DNA from: CAIVVT01 sp963757265
Lineage (GTDB): Bacteria > Acidobacteriota > Terriglobia > Bryobacterales > Bryobacteraceae
Assembly: GCA_963757265.1 (NCBI GenBank)
Contig: CAVWRA010000006.1
Coordinates: forward strand, 3,038,001 to 3,102,000
Reading direction: 5' to 3'
Length of the DNA: 64,000 bases
Position numbers and translations under genes: made by a program
Shown: positions 52,080 through 63,133 of the stretch, in pieces
Position numbering within the stretch: position 1 is the stretch's first letter
Layout: every line of letters starts with the position of its first letter
The notes under the pieces: model-generated
Databases searched by the model: none
What the model saw: only the letters and a program-made list of their open reading frames with translations
What the model was told of the DNA's origin: nothing

Positions 52080-52733
52080 ATGCATCACCTGGACGCTACG
52101 GATTGGATTGATTACGTGCGAGGAGTAATGCCAGAAGCGCAAGCGCGTCTGGCAACAGCTCATCTGCACGAAGGTTGTCCCAGTTGCGAAGAAACGGCGC
52201 GGCTGTTCCGGCGAGTGAGGGAAACGACCGCTCGCGAAGTCAAGGTTCCGGATTTCGCCGTCGCCATGGCCAAGGCGATCCTCCGGCCTGCAGCCAGCGC
52301 CAACGTGGATCTTGCACGGGTCGTATTACGCCGGCTGAAGGCGACGCTGGTGTACGACAGCCTGTTCGACTTACAGCCTGCCGGAGCGCGTTCGCTGCCG
52401 CTCGGTTGCGGCAGCCGGATGCTGCTGTTCCGCGCGGGCGAGTATTCCGTGGATCTGCGACTCGAGTCGGAGGTGGAGCGGCTGAATTGGACGCTGGTTG
52501 GACAGTTGTCCAATGACGAGAATCCTACCGACGCGATGTCCAACCTGCCAGTCCTCGTAATGGCTGGCAAGAAAGTGGTTGGCAAGACGTTCAGTAACGA
52601 TTTCGGGGAGTTCGTGCTGAACGATCTGCCCAGGCAGAGGCTGCGCTTGTGTGTGCCGCTGGCTTCGCAAGGCCAGCAGATCGACGTGGCCCTGAGTCGT
52701 TTCAACGAAAATTCCGATCCGGAAAGAAATTAA
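52080..52733 (+). CDS. Soluble zinc-finger (anti-sigma-like) protein with C-terminal beta-sandwich
   Basis: The 217-residue protein opens with WIDYVRGVMPEA and a H28-x4-C33-x2-C36 motif (AHLHEGCPSC), the zinc-binding N-terminal helix pair of ZAS-type anti-sigma factors. No membrane helix follows. The C-terminal ~100 residues (LVVKTFSNDFGEFVLNDLP style strands) resemble a carboxypeptidase-regulatory-like beta-sandwich. It lies 22 bp upstream of the subtilase and 3 kb after the ECF sigma gene, so binding of that sigma factor is plausible but unproven. Confidence 0.75.
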   Translation: MHHLDATDWIDYVRGVMPEAQARLATAHLHEGCPSCEETARLFRRVRETTAREVKVPDFAVAMAKAILRPAASANVDLARVVLRRLKATLVYDSLFDLQPAGARSLPLGCGSRMLLFRAGEYSVDLRLESEVERLNWTLVGQLSNDENPTDAMSNLPVLVMAGKKVVGKTFSNDFGEFVLNDLPRQRLRLCVPLASQGQQIDVALSRFNENSDPERN

Positions 52734-52755
52734 GGGAAATAAGGGGAAAAACAAG

Positions 52756-54138
52756 ATGCTGCGGCGTAGTGAATTGATGAAAAGATCACAGAGCTGGATG
52801 GTTCGCGTGCTGGGAGTGTTCGCGCTTCTGGCGCTGCTTTGCGGGTCGGCTTTCGCCGGCCAAGGCTACATTCTGAAGACCCAGGGCAACAATCTGACGA
52901 CGGTCGCCAATACGTATGGGCTAACCCTGCAACGCCAGATCTTCTCGAATCAGAATTTCTCCATCGGCGTGGTTTCGGTGCCCGACAATGCGGATCCAAG
53001 CCTGGCGCCGACTGTTGCGGCGGACCCCAATGTCCTCGGCTTCTCGGCTGATCGCGTTCTGCCGGGCAAGTCGCCCGCGATTCCGACGCTGAACCAGGCC
53101 GTCACCAGTCTCCAGGCCTGGCTGCTGTCCATGCAGAACTACCAGCAGAAGACCAACTCCTATTTCAACCAGCCGGCATTCCATTTGATTGGCGCTCCGG
53201 CTGCGGGACAGGGCAAGGGCGTCACGGTGGCCGTGATCGACACCGCGGTCGATCCGACGCACCCGCTGCTGGCAGGCAAGCTCGTTGCCGGCGCCGATTG
53301 CGTGGGCAGCGTGGGCAGCGCCTGCGCAGGCGGGATTCCGTCGATCTGGAACGACGCGATGCTGGCCCAGAGCACGGTGATCATCCTCGAACAAAGCACC
53401 GTGATCATTCTGGAGCAGAGCACGGTGATCATTCTGGAACAGAGCACCGTGATCATCCTGGAAAGCAACACCGCCACGGCTTTGGCGGGCCAGCAGTTGC
53501 CGGCCGACACGGGCCATGGGACGATGGTCGCGAGCCTGATTGCCGGGGCCGCCCCCGGGGCGTCGATCATGCCGATTAGGGCTTTCAATGCAGATGGCTC
53601 GGCCAGTCTTTCGGATATTGTCGCCGCAATCTACTATGCGGTGAACAATGGGGCGCAGGTCATCAACATGAGCTTCTCCACGCAGGATGACGACTCGCTC
53701 TCGGACGCCATTGAATGGGCCACCGCGAAAGGCGTAGTGTGCGTGGCATCGGCCGACAATACGAATTCAAACGCCGCCGTTTATCCGGCCGCCTACAACG
53801 GTCCGGGCCAGCAGGTGATCGGCGTCGGATCTGTGGATTCCATGACCGGCCTGTTCAAGAGCAGCTTCAGCGAATACGGCCAGCCGAGCGTGGACCTGTA
53901 CGCGCCGGGCGAAAACCTGGTCGCGGCCTTCCCGGGCAATCACTTCGCGCTGGCGTCCGGAACTTCCTTCAGTTCGGCCCTGGTGTCGGGCGCCGCCGCC
54001 ACGCTGATCTCGAAGAAGCCGGGTGACACGTTGCAGAACTACGTGAGCGCGCTGACCAACAACGGCCCGCAGGTTTGGAGTCCGGCCGACGGAACGCATC
54101 GCCTGAATTTGAACGCGGCCTTGAAGAATCTGCAGTAG
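52756..54138 (+). CDS. Subtilisin-like (S8) serine protease with four QSTVIILE repeats
   Basis: The 460-residue protein has a signal peptide (VLGVFALLALLCGSAFAG) and the complete subtilase triad: D162 in VAVIDTAVDP, H254 in DTGHGTMVAS and S404 in ASGTSFSSAL. Residues ~25-110 form an inhibitor-like prodomain. Between D162 and H254 a 32-residue insertion of four QSTVIILE repeats occurs. The frame follows the zinc-finger gene by 22 bp, with AAGGGGAAAAAC before ATG. Confidence 0.92.
   Translation: MLRRSELMKRSQSWMVRVLGVFALLALLCGSAFAGQGYILKTQGNNLTTVANTYGLTLQRQIFSNQNFSIGVVSVPDNADPSLAPTVAADPNVLGFSADRVLPGKSPAIPTLNQAVTSLQAWLLSMQNYQQKTNSYFNQPAFHLIGAPAAGQGKGVTVAVIDTAVDPTHPLLAGKLVAGADCVGSVGSACAGGIPSIWNDAMLAQSTVIILEQSTVIILEQSTVIILEQSTVIILESNTATALAGQQLPADTGHGTMVASLIAGAAPGASIMPIRAFNADGSASLSDIVAAIYYAVNNGAQVINMSFSTQDDDSLSDAIEWATAKGVVCVASADNTNSNAAVYPAAYNGPGQQVIGVGSVDSMTGLFKSSFSEYGQPSVDLYAPGENLVAAFPGNHFALASGTSFSSALVSGAAATLISKKPGDTLQNYVSALTNNGPQVWSPADGTHRLNLNAALKNLQ
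53368..53463 (+). repeat. Four tandem 24-bp units coding QSTVIILE
   Basis: Units start at 53368, 53392, 53416 and 53440, each 24 bp. All four encode exactly QSTVIILE, while the codons vary at third positions (ACG/ACC, ATC/ATT, CTC/CTG, GAA/GAG), indicating that the peptide rather than the DNA has been kept. Confidence 0.92.
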
Positions 54139-54553
54139 GGAGCGTCGGGAGGCGGGACCTGCACGCCCGCCCTCCGAGTTGGATCGGACCTGCATTTCCT
54201 GCCGCGCCCGGCGCGAGGAGCCGGAGCGCGGGGGCGCCTTGGTTCTCCCCGCGGCGACAGCGCCGCGTGCGGAAACAGGGCGCAGCGTGTACGCTCAGGC
54301 CCATGCGCGAGCCGCAGCAAGGCAGCGGCGGGAAATGCAGGTTGTGCCCCTCAGGCGCGTTCGCGCCGCGACATCTTTCCTTCCTCCTAGCACAACATCC
54401 GTGCACTGACTGCGGCGATCCATCGCGCGTGGTGAACCCGTGGCCCCCACCGGGCGGAACAGGCAGCACGGCAAGTGGCGAAAAACAGCTCCGGAAAAGT
54501 GAAAGGGCAGGTCCGAAGATCTGCCCTTATGAAATCGCGGATGGAGAAAAAAA
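54139..54553. other. Convergent gap with a symmetric hairpin (54503-54528)
   Basis: The gap after the subtilase has no supported gene. AAGGGCAG (54503-54510) pairs with CTGCCCTT (54521-54528) over a 10-base loop and can end transcription of the small minus-strand gene that follows, and of the subtilase. Confidence 0.6.
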
Positions 54554-54760
54554 CTACTTCGCCTTCTTCTGCTTCTGCTGGCCGACGCGGATCTTGAACT
54601 GCTTCTGCTGCATCTCTTCCCAGGTCTTCCAGTCGAAGCGCTTTTTGGCGTCTTCGAGGTAGTCATTGGGGTCCACGCCCTTGGGGATGACGGCCATCAG
54701 GGTCGCCCACGCGCCATGCGGGCTCTGGATGCGAAAACGACGGACATTGGGAATCGACAT
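54554..54760 (-). CDS. Small hypothetical protein (68 aa)
   Basis: ATG 54760 gives a basic protein, MSIPNVRRFRIQSPHGAW..., with a lysine/glutamine-rich C-terminal helix (MQQKQFKIRVGQQKQKKAK). No family is recognised. A hairpin terminator lies 26 bases after its stop. The 268-bp inverted-repeat element starts 27 bases upstream, so its promoter may be inside or altered by that element. Confidence 0.55.
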   Translation of the reverse strand: MSIPNVRRFRIQSPHGAWATLMAVIPKGVDPNDYLEDAKKRFDWKTWEEMQQKQFKIRVGQQKQKKAK

Positions 54761-54786
54761 AACGCTTCCAATATAGCATGTGGACC

Positions 54787-55054
54787 AGGGCCTGTTCACG
54801 CTACCCGAACGGATGGCGTTGCGCGCGAAAAGCGTCTCAGACGAGGCGGAGGGCGATGACTTTGGCCCTTCCAAGGCGAGGACGACAACGAAGGCTGAGG
54901 CGGTTTTCGCCGCAACCCGGAGGGACGCGCGCCGTTTCCCCGATTTCCGCGTCGCTCGTCGCTCGCCGCACGCCCGGTATGCGTCGATCCTCGCTCCTGG
55001 AACTCGGAAAAACCGGCTCCCGTCGCCACCGTCCGCGTAGTGTGAGCAGGCCCT
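54787..55054. mobile_element. 268-bp element with 26-bp imperfect inverted ends (MITE-like)
   Basis: AGGGCCTGTTCACGCTAC... at 54787-54812 pairs with the inverted sequence at 55029-55054 with four mismatches. The interior reads as low-complexity pseudo-protein on both strands. No target duplication is clear. The right end reaches two bases into the stop codon of the TIGR01777 gene, so the stop lies on the junction. Confidence 0.65.
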
Positions 55055-55943
55055 AGCACCGCAGCAGGTCCCGCAAGGCCGGACCGAGCTCCGGCCAATC
55101 GAATTGGAAACCGGCTTTCCATGCTCTTTCCGGGGCCACCCTCAGGCTGCCCAGGACAATGCCGGCCATCTCCCCGTAGAGGAGTTTCAAGGCCAGAGCC
55201 GGGACCGGGAAAAACGCCGGACGGCGCAAGGCCAGGCCGAGCGCATGCGTAAAATCGGCATTGCGGACAGGATTCGGGGCCACCGCGTTGACCGGCCCCG
55301 CGACCGCCGGATTTTCCACGGCCCAGGCGATCATCCGCACTAGGTCGTGGAGGTGAATCCAGGACATCCAGGACTGGCCGCCGGCGATGGGTCCGCCGAT
55401 ACCGGCCCGGAACACCGGCAGCATTTGCGCCAGCGCCCCTCCGCCGGGATCCAGGACCACGCCAATCCGCAGCGAGACCGTCCGCAGGCCCAGTTCCGTA
55501 GCCGCCTGGGCGGCGTGCTCCCACTCGATGCACACCTCGGACAGAAATCCGCAGCCGGGCGCCGCGCCCTCGGGCAAAATCTCGTCCCCGCGCGAGCCGT
55601 AATAGCCGATGGCAGATGCGCAGACCAGGACGCCGGGGCGGACGGGCAGGGCGCCGAGCGCGCGGAGCAGGGAGCGCGTCCCCTGCACGCGGCTGGAGCG
55701 GATGCGGCGCTTGACGTCCGCGCTCCAACGCTGCGCCACCGGCTCGCCGGCCAGGTGCACCACGGCGCCCGCGCCCAGCAGGGCCTCCTGGGGCGGCGGC
55801 CCACCTTCGGGATCCCAGGCATACCAGCCGGGCAGGGAAGCGGCCCGGCGGCTCAGGCAGACGATCTCGTGACCCTGCCGCGACAAGTGCGCGGCGAGGC
55901 GCCTTCCGATGAACCCCGTCGCGCCGGTGAGGATGATTTTCAT
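55053..55943 (-). CDS. TIGR01777-family SDR epimerase (SDR39U1/YfcH-like)
   Basis: The 296-residue protein has TGATGFIGRRL at the N-terminus, VVHLAGEPVAQRWS, the active-site region ASAIGYYGSRGDEIL and the C-terminal DUF1731-type segment GSLRVAPERAWKAGF. Its length is that of the family. The biochemical role is unclear in bacteria; some relatives act in cell division or wall-related steps. Stop TAG is created at the border of the 268-bp element. Confidence 0.9.
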   Translation of the reverse strand: MKIILTGATGFIGRRLAAHLSRQGHEIVCLSRRAASLPGWYAWDPEGGPPPQEALLGAGAVVHLAGEPVAQRWSADVKRRIRSSRVQGTRSLLRALGALPVRPGVLVCASAIGYYGSRGDEILPEGAAPGCGFLSEVCIEWEHAAQAATELGLRTVSLRIGVVLDPGGGALAQMLPVFRAGIGGPIAGGQSWMSWIHLHDLVRMIAWAVENPAVAGPVNAVAPNPVRNADFTHALGLALRRPAFFPVPALALKLLYGEMAGIVLGSLRVAPERAWKAGFQFDWPELGPALRDLLRC

Positions 55944-56010
55944 GCCGCCCCTGTCCCAGCCCGCACAACGCGCAACAGGCGCCGGCGGGTCCGTGCCAAC
56001 CCGGCAGGCC

Positions 56011-57570
56011 TCAATGGGCGTCGTGCGCCACGGCCGAGCCGGCGGTTGAATCCCGCAACGGGTTTACCATGCCGTGCTGCTCGTAGTAGCCGGGCGTTAC
56101 CCGTTCCACCACCTGCGCCGTGCTGCGTTCGATCATCGTGAAAAAGGGCTTGGGTGCGAGCCCGATCCAGAACGCCGCCGCCAGCAGCGGCGCGAACACC
56201 ACGATCTCGCGCCAGTTCAGATCCTGAAGCGCCTGGTTCTTCTCGTTGCTGTTCTCGCCCAGCATCGTGCGTTGGAACAGCCACAGCAGATAGGCGGCGC
56301 CCAAGGCGATGCCCAGGCCGCAGGCCAGCGCCCACAGGAGCGAGATTTCGTACGCGCCTTTCAAAATCGTGATTTCACCGATGAAGCCGTTCAGCGGCGG
56401 CAGCCCCATGGAGCTGAACGCGGCGATGAGAAAAACAGCGGTGAAAACGGGCATCACGCGGTACAGGCCGGTGTACTCGCTGATCTCGCGCGTGTGACGG
56501 CGTTCATAAACGATGCCGACGATCAGGAACAGCATGCCGGTCGAAATGCCGTGGTTAATCTGCTGCAGGATCGAGCCCGAGATGCCCGCCGGGTTCAGCG
56601 CGAAGATGCCCAGCGTGCAGAAGCCCATGTGGCTGACGGACGAATACGCCACCAGCTTTTTCCAATCCTTCTGCATCAGGCACACCAGCGCGCCGTAAAC
56701 GATGGCGATGATGGACAGCACGGCGGCGATGGAAACCACCTTGGGGTCCTTGGCCGTATCGGGCAGCAGCGGGAGCGAGAAGCGCAGAAAACCGTAGGTG
56801 CCCATCTTCAGCAGGATGCTGGCCAGGATGACGGAGCCGGCCGTGGGCGCCTCAGTGTGCGCGTCCGGCAGCCAGGTGTGAACGGGCCACATCGGCACCT
56901 TCACCGCAAAGCCGGCAAACAGCGCCCAGAAGACCCACCACGCTTCGCCTGAGCTGAGCTTCACCGCCAGCAGGTCGGTCATGTCGAAGCTGTAGTGTCC
57001 GAACTGGTCGTAATACTGGAAATAGAGCTTCAGCACGCCCAGCAGCATCAGCATGCTTCCGGCCAGCGTGTAAATCACGAACTTGATGGACGCGTAGCCG
57101 CGCCGCTGGCCGCCCCAGATGGCGATGATGAAGTACATCGGGATCAGCGTCAGCTCCCAGAACAGAAAGAACAGCAGCAGGTCCCGCGCCGCGAAAACGC
57201 CGAGCATGCCGAACTGCAGCAGCAGGAAGTGGCCGTAGTACTCCTTCAGCCGCGTGTCGATGGCCCGCCAGCTCGACAGGACCGCCAGGAACCCGATCAG
57301 CGTGGTCATCAGGATCAGCAACGCGGCGTACCCGTCCGCGCCCAGGTGCCACGACGCGCCCAGAGACGGAATCCACGCCGCGCGCTCCTCGAACTGGAAG
57401 TCGGCCTTGGGGTTGAAGCGGAACCACAGCGGGAGGGAAACGAGGAAGCCCAGCAGGAACACGCCGTTGGCCCACAGCTTGACCAGTTGCGGCCGCGACG
57501 AAGGGATGAAGAACAGCACCAGCAGCCCGGCAAGGGGCGTGAGAACGATGACGCTTAACAGGTGATCCAT
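56011..57570 (-). CDS. nuoM: NADH-quinone oxidoreductase subunit M
   Basis: The 519-residue polytopic protein starts at ATG 57570 (an upstream TTG is less likely). The antiporter-like subunit features are present: the glutamate in FFLFWELTLIPMYFIIAIWGG region (residues ~135-155), lysine-rich KDWKKLVAYSSVSHMG, and 13-14 hydrophobic helices. It pumps protons in complex I. The neighbouring complex I genes (nuoL, nuoN) are not in the window, so this copy is apart from the main operon or is a paralogue. Confidence 0.95.
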   Translation of the reverse strand: MDHLLSVIVLTPLAGLLVLFFIPSSRPQLVKLWANGVFLLGFLVSLPLWFRFNPKADFQFEERAAWIPSLGASWHLGADGYAALLILMTTLIGFLAVLSSWRAIDTRLKEYYGHFLLLQFGMLGVFAARDLLLFFLFWELTLIPMYFIIAIWGGQRRGYASIKFVIYTLAGSMLMLLGVLKLYFQYYDQFGHYSFDMTDLLAVKLSSGEAWWVFWALFAGFAVKVPMWPVHTWLPDAHTEAPTAGSVILASILLKMGTYGFLRFSLPLLPDTAKDPKVVSIAAVLSIIAIVYGALVCLMQKDWKKLVAYSSVSHMGFCTLGIFALNPAGISGSILQQINHGISTGMLFLIVGIVYERRHTREISEYTGLYRVMPVFTAVFLIAAFSSMGLPPLNGFIGEITILKGAYEISLLWALACGLGIALGAAYLLWLFQRTMLGENSNEKNQALQDLNWREIVVFAPLLAAAFWIGLAPKPFFTMIERSTAQVVERVTPGYYEQHGMVNPLRDSTAGSAVAHDAH

Positions 57571-57651
57571 AAAGGCTGAAGGAGCCAAACGGCCATTCTA
57601 ACAGGCTGCGCCGAAAGGGAGCGGATTGTCTCGAATGCGGGGCGCGCGGCC

Positions 57652-59009
<1,358 letters not shown>

Positions 59010-59013
<4 letters not shown>

Positions 59014-61166
59014 GCGGGGTTGGCCGGCGCGGACACAGTCCGGGGACCAGGCTCGTTTTCAGTGACGTAAAAAGCCGGCAGTTCAATGATAAAGCGCGCG
59101 CCCACCGGCAGGTTATCCTCCACCCGGATGGTGCCGCGGTGCTCCTTGACGACGTGACTCACGATGGCCAGCCCCAGGCCCGTGCCGTGCGCCTTGGTCG
59201 AGAAATACGGCATGAACAGCTTGGCCTTGTCTTCGGTCGTGATGCCGCAGCCGGTATCGGCGATCGACAGTTCCACCACTTCCGGAGCGGCCAGCGCGGT
59301 CGTGATCGCCAGTTCCTTGTAGGGCGCCTCCTGCATGGCCTCGGCCGCGTTGTTGACCAGGTTCACGACTACGCGCTGGAATTGCTCCGCATCGAGCAGC
59401 ACGGCGGGCAGCCGGTCGGCCAGATTCAAGCGCACTTTGACGCCGCCCAGGCGCCCCTCGAAAACCGTGAGCGCAGTGCGCACCACGGCGTTCAGCTCCG
59501 CCGCCACCGGGTGTGCGGAAGGGAACCTGGCGAACTGTGAGAACTCGTCCACCAGAGTTTTGACGCTGTCCACCTCGCGCCGGATGGTCTCGCAGCAGCG
59601 CTCGACGATCTGGCGCACTTCGGGCGGCGCGTTGCTCTTCTCGATTTGCCTTAGGATGCGCTGCGAGCTCAGAGCGATGGGCGTCAGGGGATTCTTCAGC
59701 TCATGCGCGATGCGCCGCGCCACTTCGTGCCAGGCCTCGGCCTGCTGCGCGCGTAAGAGGTCCGTGGTGTCCTCGATCATGAGCACGTAACCGGTTGTCA
59801 CGCCCAGCGAAAGGGCGGCCACGGTCACAGAGAAATGCCGGCTGGTCCGGCCCTCGGCAAGCTCGATCTGGCGCGATGCCGATCCCGTGCGCCGGGCGCT
59901 CTTCAACAGCCGGCTCAGGTCGGTCTGCAGGCCGGGCGGGATCAAGTCGGCCAGGTGCTGAGGCTGCGCGGCGAGTGGGAAGATGTTGTGGAACGCGCGG
60001 TTGGTCAGCCGCACCGTGCCGTCCGCCTCGAGCGAAACCACGCCGGTCGGAATGCTCTCCAGCACCGCCTCGGTGAAGCGCCGCCGGCGCTCGAGTTCGT
60101 TGCGGTTGGTCTCCAGGTCCTGCGTCATCTCATTAAATGTGCGCACCAGCGTGGCGAATTCGTCCGTCGCGGCCACTTGCACGCGATAGGCGAGATTGCC
60201 GCCGCGCACCGCCCGCGCCGCATCCAGCAGCGCCGTCACCGGGCCCGTAATCTGCCGCGCCAGGAACAGCGCCACCCAGACTGCAACGAACAGCACGAAC
60301 AGGGTGATCAGCACCAGCAACTGGAGATAGAACCGGCGGGTCTCCTTTTTCGTCAACTCCAGCTGGTCGTAATCCCCCACCTGCTTCTGCAAATCGCGTT
60401 GCGCCCGGTCCAGGTCGAGCGGCATGCGCACGCTCACCGCCATCTCGCCCATCCCCGGCAGCGGCGCCCGGGCGGTCACCTCCTTGCCCGAATACTGCGG
60501 CGGGCCGATCTCACCGGAGGGCAGTTGCTTGCCCGACTGCCGCGGCTGGACGATTTCGCCGGGCGGCAATTGCGGCGCCTCGCACACGGCGATCTGGCCG
60601 CCGTCCGTTCTCTGGATCCAGGCCCTTTCCACGCCCGTCCCGTCACATGCCGCCTCAAAAAAGGCCGTCGGCAGATGTCCGCTGCGGACGAATTCCTGGG
60701 TCGCATCGGCGTCAGCCAGCCAGCGCGCCAGCGCAGCGGCGCGCTGCCGCGTCTCCCGTTCCAGGCTCGATCCGATATCGGCCAGGCTGGTTTTCATGGT
60801 CTCGCCCGGCCGGCTGAACCACTTGTCCAGGTTGCGGTTCAGCACCTCGACGCTCCACAGCACCAGGAACATCGTCGGCAGGAAGCACAGGCTCAGCGCC
60901 GAGGCCAGAATCTTGGTGCGGATCTTCGAGCCCTCCACGCCCGCCCGGCGCGCGATGTAGAGCTTGATGACATCGCGGAACAGGATGAAGCTCAGCAACA
61001 CCGTCAGCAGGAAAATCAGCGTGGATAGCGCCCAGAAAACATACGTCTGCTGGGGCGTCAACGGACCGTAACCGCCCGGCGTGGTGAACGAACCCTGGTA
61101 AATCACCACGGTCAGCAGCACCACCAGCAGCCCGATCGCCAAGCCGAATTTGATCCGGTGACTCAC
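59010..61166 (-). CDS. NtrY-like membrane sensor histidine kinase
   Basis: The 718-residue kinase has three N-terminal membrane helices (about 8-28, 42-62 and 85-108), a ~170-residue extracytoplasmic part, a fourth helix near 285-305, a HAMP and a PAS domain, then HisKA with the phosphoacceptor in RIAHELKNPLTPI and HATPase boxes VNLVNNAAEAM, IADTGCGI and GTGLGLAIV. The layout is that of NtrY. It phosphorylates the regulator encoded next to it. Input signal is unknown. Confidence 0.93.
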
Positions 61167-61277
61167 TTTTCGAGGTCCAGCCCGCTGTGAAAATTATAGG
61201 CGCATCCGGCCGCCCATTTCCCGCGCCGCCGTGCGGAGTTGGACAATGAGAACACCCGGCGCCCATCACTCCCATCC

Positions 61278-62573
61278 ATGCGACGCATCTTTTATCTGAC
61301 CTGCGCACTGGTCGCCTACGGCTCGCTGTACCCGTTTCATTTCGTCCTGCGTGATTCGCCGGCCGGCGCATTGCAGGCTTTTTCCGCGTCGCTCGATTTT
61401 GTCGTGGATCGGGGCTTCCTGCGCGATGCGCTGGTCAATCTGCTGGTCTACATCCCGGTGGGCTTCTTCTTCGTCCTGGATGAACGCCCGAGCCGCCCCG
61501 TCTGGCTGCGCACCTTGCGGGCGGCTCTGGCCGGCGGGGCGCTGTCGCTGTGCCTGGAGTTTCTGCAGTACTACTTCCCGCCGCGCGAGCCCAGTCTGAT
61601 CGACCTGCTCAACAACACGCTCAGCGCCGCCGCGGGCGGATTGCTTGGCATCGTCTTCGCCGCCCGCGCGCGGCACGCCTTCGACGCCCTGGCCGGCCTG
61701 GGGCTGGCGCGTCCCTCCTCGGCTCTGTTTCTGCTCCTGGTGTGGGCCGCGGCGCTGTTCAGCCCGGGCGATTGGGGCGGTTTCCAGACGCTCACAAGAC
61801 TGCGTGCGTTCCTGGGCGCACCAGTTCCTGCCCCGGGGCTGTTCCTCGTGGCTGCGGTTCAATGGATCGGCCTGGGAGCGCTGGCAGCCGGCATCGCCGG
61901 GCGGGCCCGCGCGCCGGCGATGCTCCTGGCCGGCGGTCTGGCCCTGCCGCTGCGCTTTCTGATCCCCGGCCAGCATCCTCAGCCTTACGAATTCGCCGGG
62001 GCCGCGGCGGCGATCGTGTGCTGGCACGCGGCCCCGATCCGCCGGCGGCTGAGTCCGCGCCTGATCGCGCTGCTGCTGGTCTCGGGCCTGGTGGCGGACG
62101 AGTTGCGCCCGTGGCATTTCCTTCACCGGGCCGGCCGCTTCGAGTGGATCCCTTTCGCCCCGCTGCTCGATCTCACGTGGACCACGGCCCTTCCGATCCT
62201 GTTCCGCAAGGCCGCCATTTATGGCACGGTCGTGTGGTCGATCGCCCGTGCCGGATTGGGCATTCCCCCGGCCGCGCTCCTGGTCGCCACTCTCCTGGGG
62301 GCCCTCGAGGCAATCCAGATCTTCCTTCCCGGGAGGACGGCCGAAACGACCGACTCACTGCTGGCGCTCATCGTGGGATTGATCCTGCTGCGCCTGGACC
62401 ACAAATACGGGCCCGACCCCGGCGCCGGTTCCGGACTCCCGCCCCGCCCCGCCGCGCTGGATCCGCCGCCTAAGGCAGACTCCGCTGTGCCGGCCGCCTC
62501 GAGCGGGCCGCGAGGTCCCGCGCCTTCTTCGGGCGGCGGCATCTGGACCGGCGGCCGCCGTTCGGGACTTTAG
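61278..62573 (+). CDS. VanZ-family membrane protein
   Basis: From ATG 61278 the protein has 431 residues, beginning MRRIFYLTCALVAYGSLYPF. The first ~130 residues carry the VanZ pattern (NLLVYIPVGFFFVLDE, EFLQYYFPPREPSLIDLLNN); the rest are further helices and a proline/glycine-rich tail. VanZ proteins affect cell-envelope properties such as teicoplanin resistance, but many are of unknown role. It is divergent from the sensor kinase gene. Confidence 0.85.
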   Translation: MRRIFYLTCALVAYGSLYPFHFVLRDSPAGALQAFSASLDFVVDRGFLRDALVNLLVYIPVGFFFVLDERPSRPVWLRTLRAALAGGALSLCLEFLQYYFPPREPSLIDLLNNTLSAAAGGLLGIVFAARARHAFDALAGLGLARPSSALFLLLVWAAALFSPGDWGGFQTLTRLRAFLGAPVPAPGLFLVAAVQWIGLGALAAGIAGRARAPAMLLAGGLALPLRFLIPGQHPQPYEFAGAAAAIVCWHAAPIRRRLSPRLIALLLVSGLVADELRPWHFLHRAGRFEWIPFAPLLDLTWTTALPILFRKAAIYGTVVWSIARAGLGIPPAALLVATLLGALEAIQIFLPGRTAETTDSLLALIVGLILLRLDHKYGPDPGAGSGLPPRPAALDPPPKADSAVPAASSGPRGPAPSSGGGIWTGGRRSGL

Positions 62574-62601
62574 TTTCTAAGCGATTGGACGATGCGCCGG
62601 C

Positions 62602-63051
62602 TTAGCGCAGGTAGCCGCCCGAGATGTAATGCTGCAGTTGCGAGATCGTCTCGCTCTGCCGGCTGATGATCCATTTCACCAGGTCGCCCTGCGAAATCAT
62701 CGCCGCCACGCGCTCGCCGACCATCACCGGCAGATGCCGGATGCGGTGCTCCGTCATCAGGTGCATGCAGCGGTCAACGGTCTCGTCCGGCGTCACCGTG
62801 ATCACGTCGGCGGTCATGATCTCGCGCACCAGCGCGTCTCGCGAGCTGCGTCCCTCCAGGATCACCTTGCGGGCGTAATCCCGTTCGGAAAACATGCCCG
62901 CCAGCGATTCGCCTTCGACCACCACCAGCGCCCCAACGCCCTCCCCGGCCATTTTCTGGAGAGCTTCGAAAACCGTCTGATCCGGCGCGATCGACGACGC
63001 ACCCCAGCCCTTCTGATCGAGCAAAGATCGAATTCGATCGCCCAGTTCCAT
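62602..63051 (-). CDS. Two-CBS-domain protein
   Basis: ATG 63051 gives 149 residues with two CBS domains: TVFEALQKMAGEGVGALVVV and TVDRCMHLMTEHRIRHLPVM. CBS pairs bind adenosyl compounds and act as energy-state sensors. It has no other domain and no apparent operon partner. The upstream in-frame codons to 63135 have no ribosome-binding site. Confidence 0.93.
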   Translation of the reverse strand: MELGDRIRSLLDQKGWGASSIAPDQTVFEALQKMAGEGVGALVVVEGESLAGMFSERDYARKVILEGRSSRDALVREIMTADVITVTPDETVDRCMHLMTEHRIRHLPVMVGERVAAMISQGDLVKWIISRQSETISQLQHYISGGYLR

Positions 63052-63133
63052 AACACCCCCGTGCGTTCGATTCTTATCAGAATTGGACGATTTGTTCAAG
63101 CGAATTCTGTTCTTCGATTCTTCTTCACCCTGC

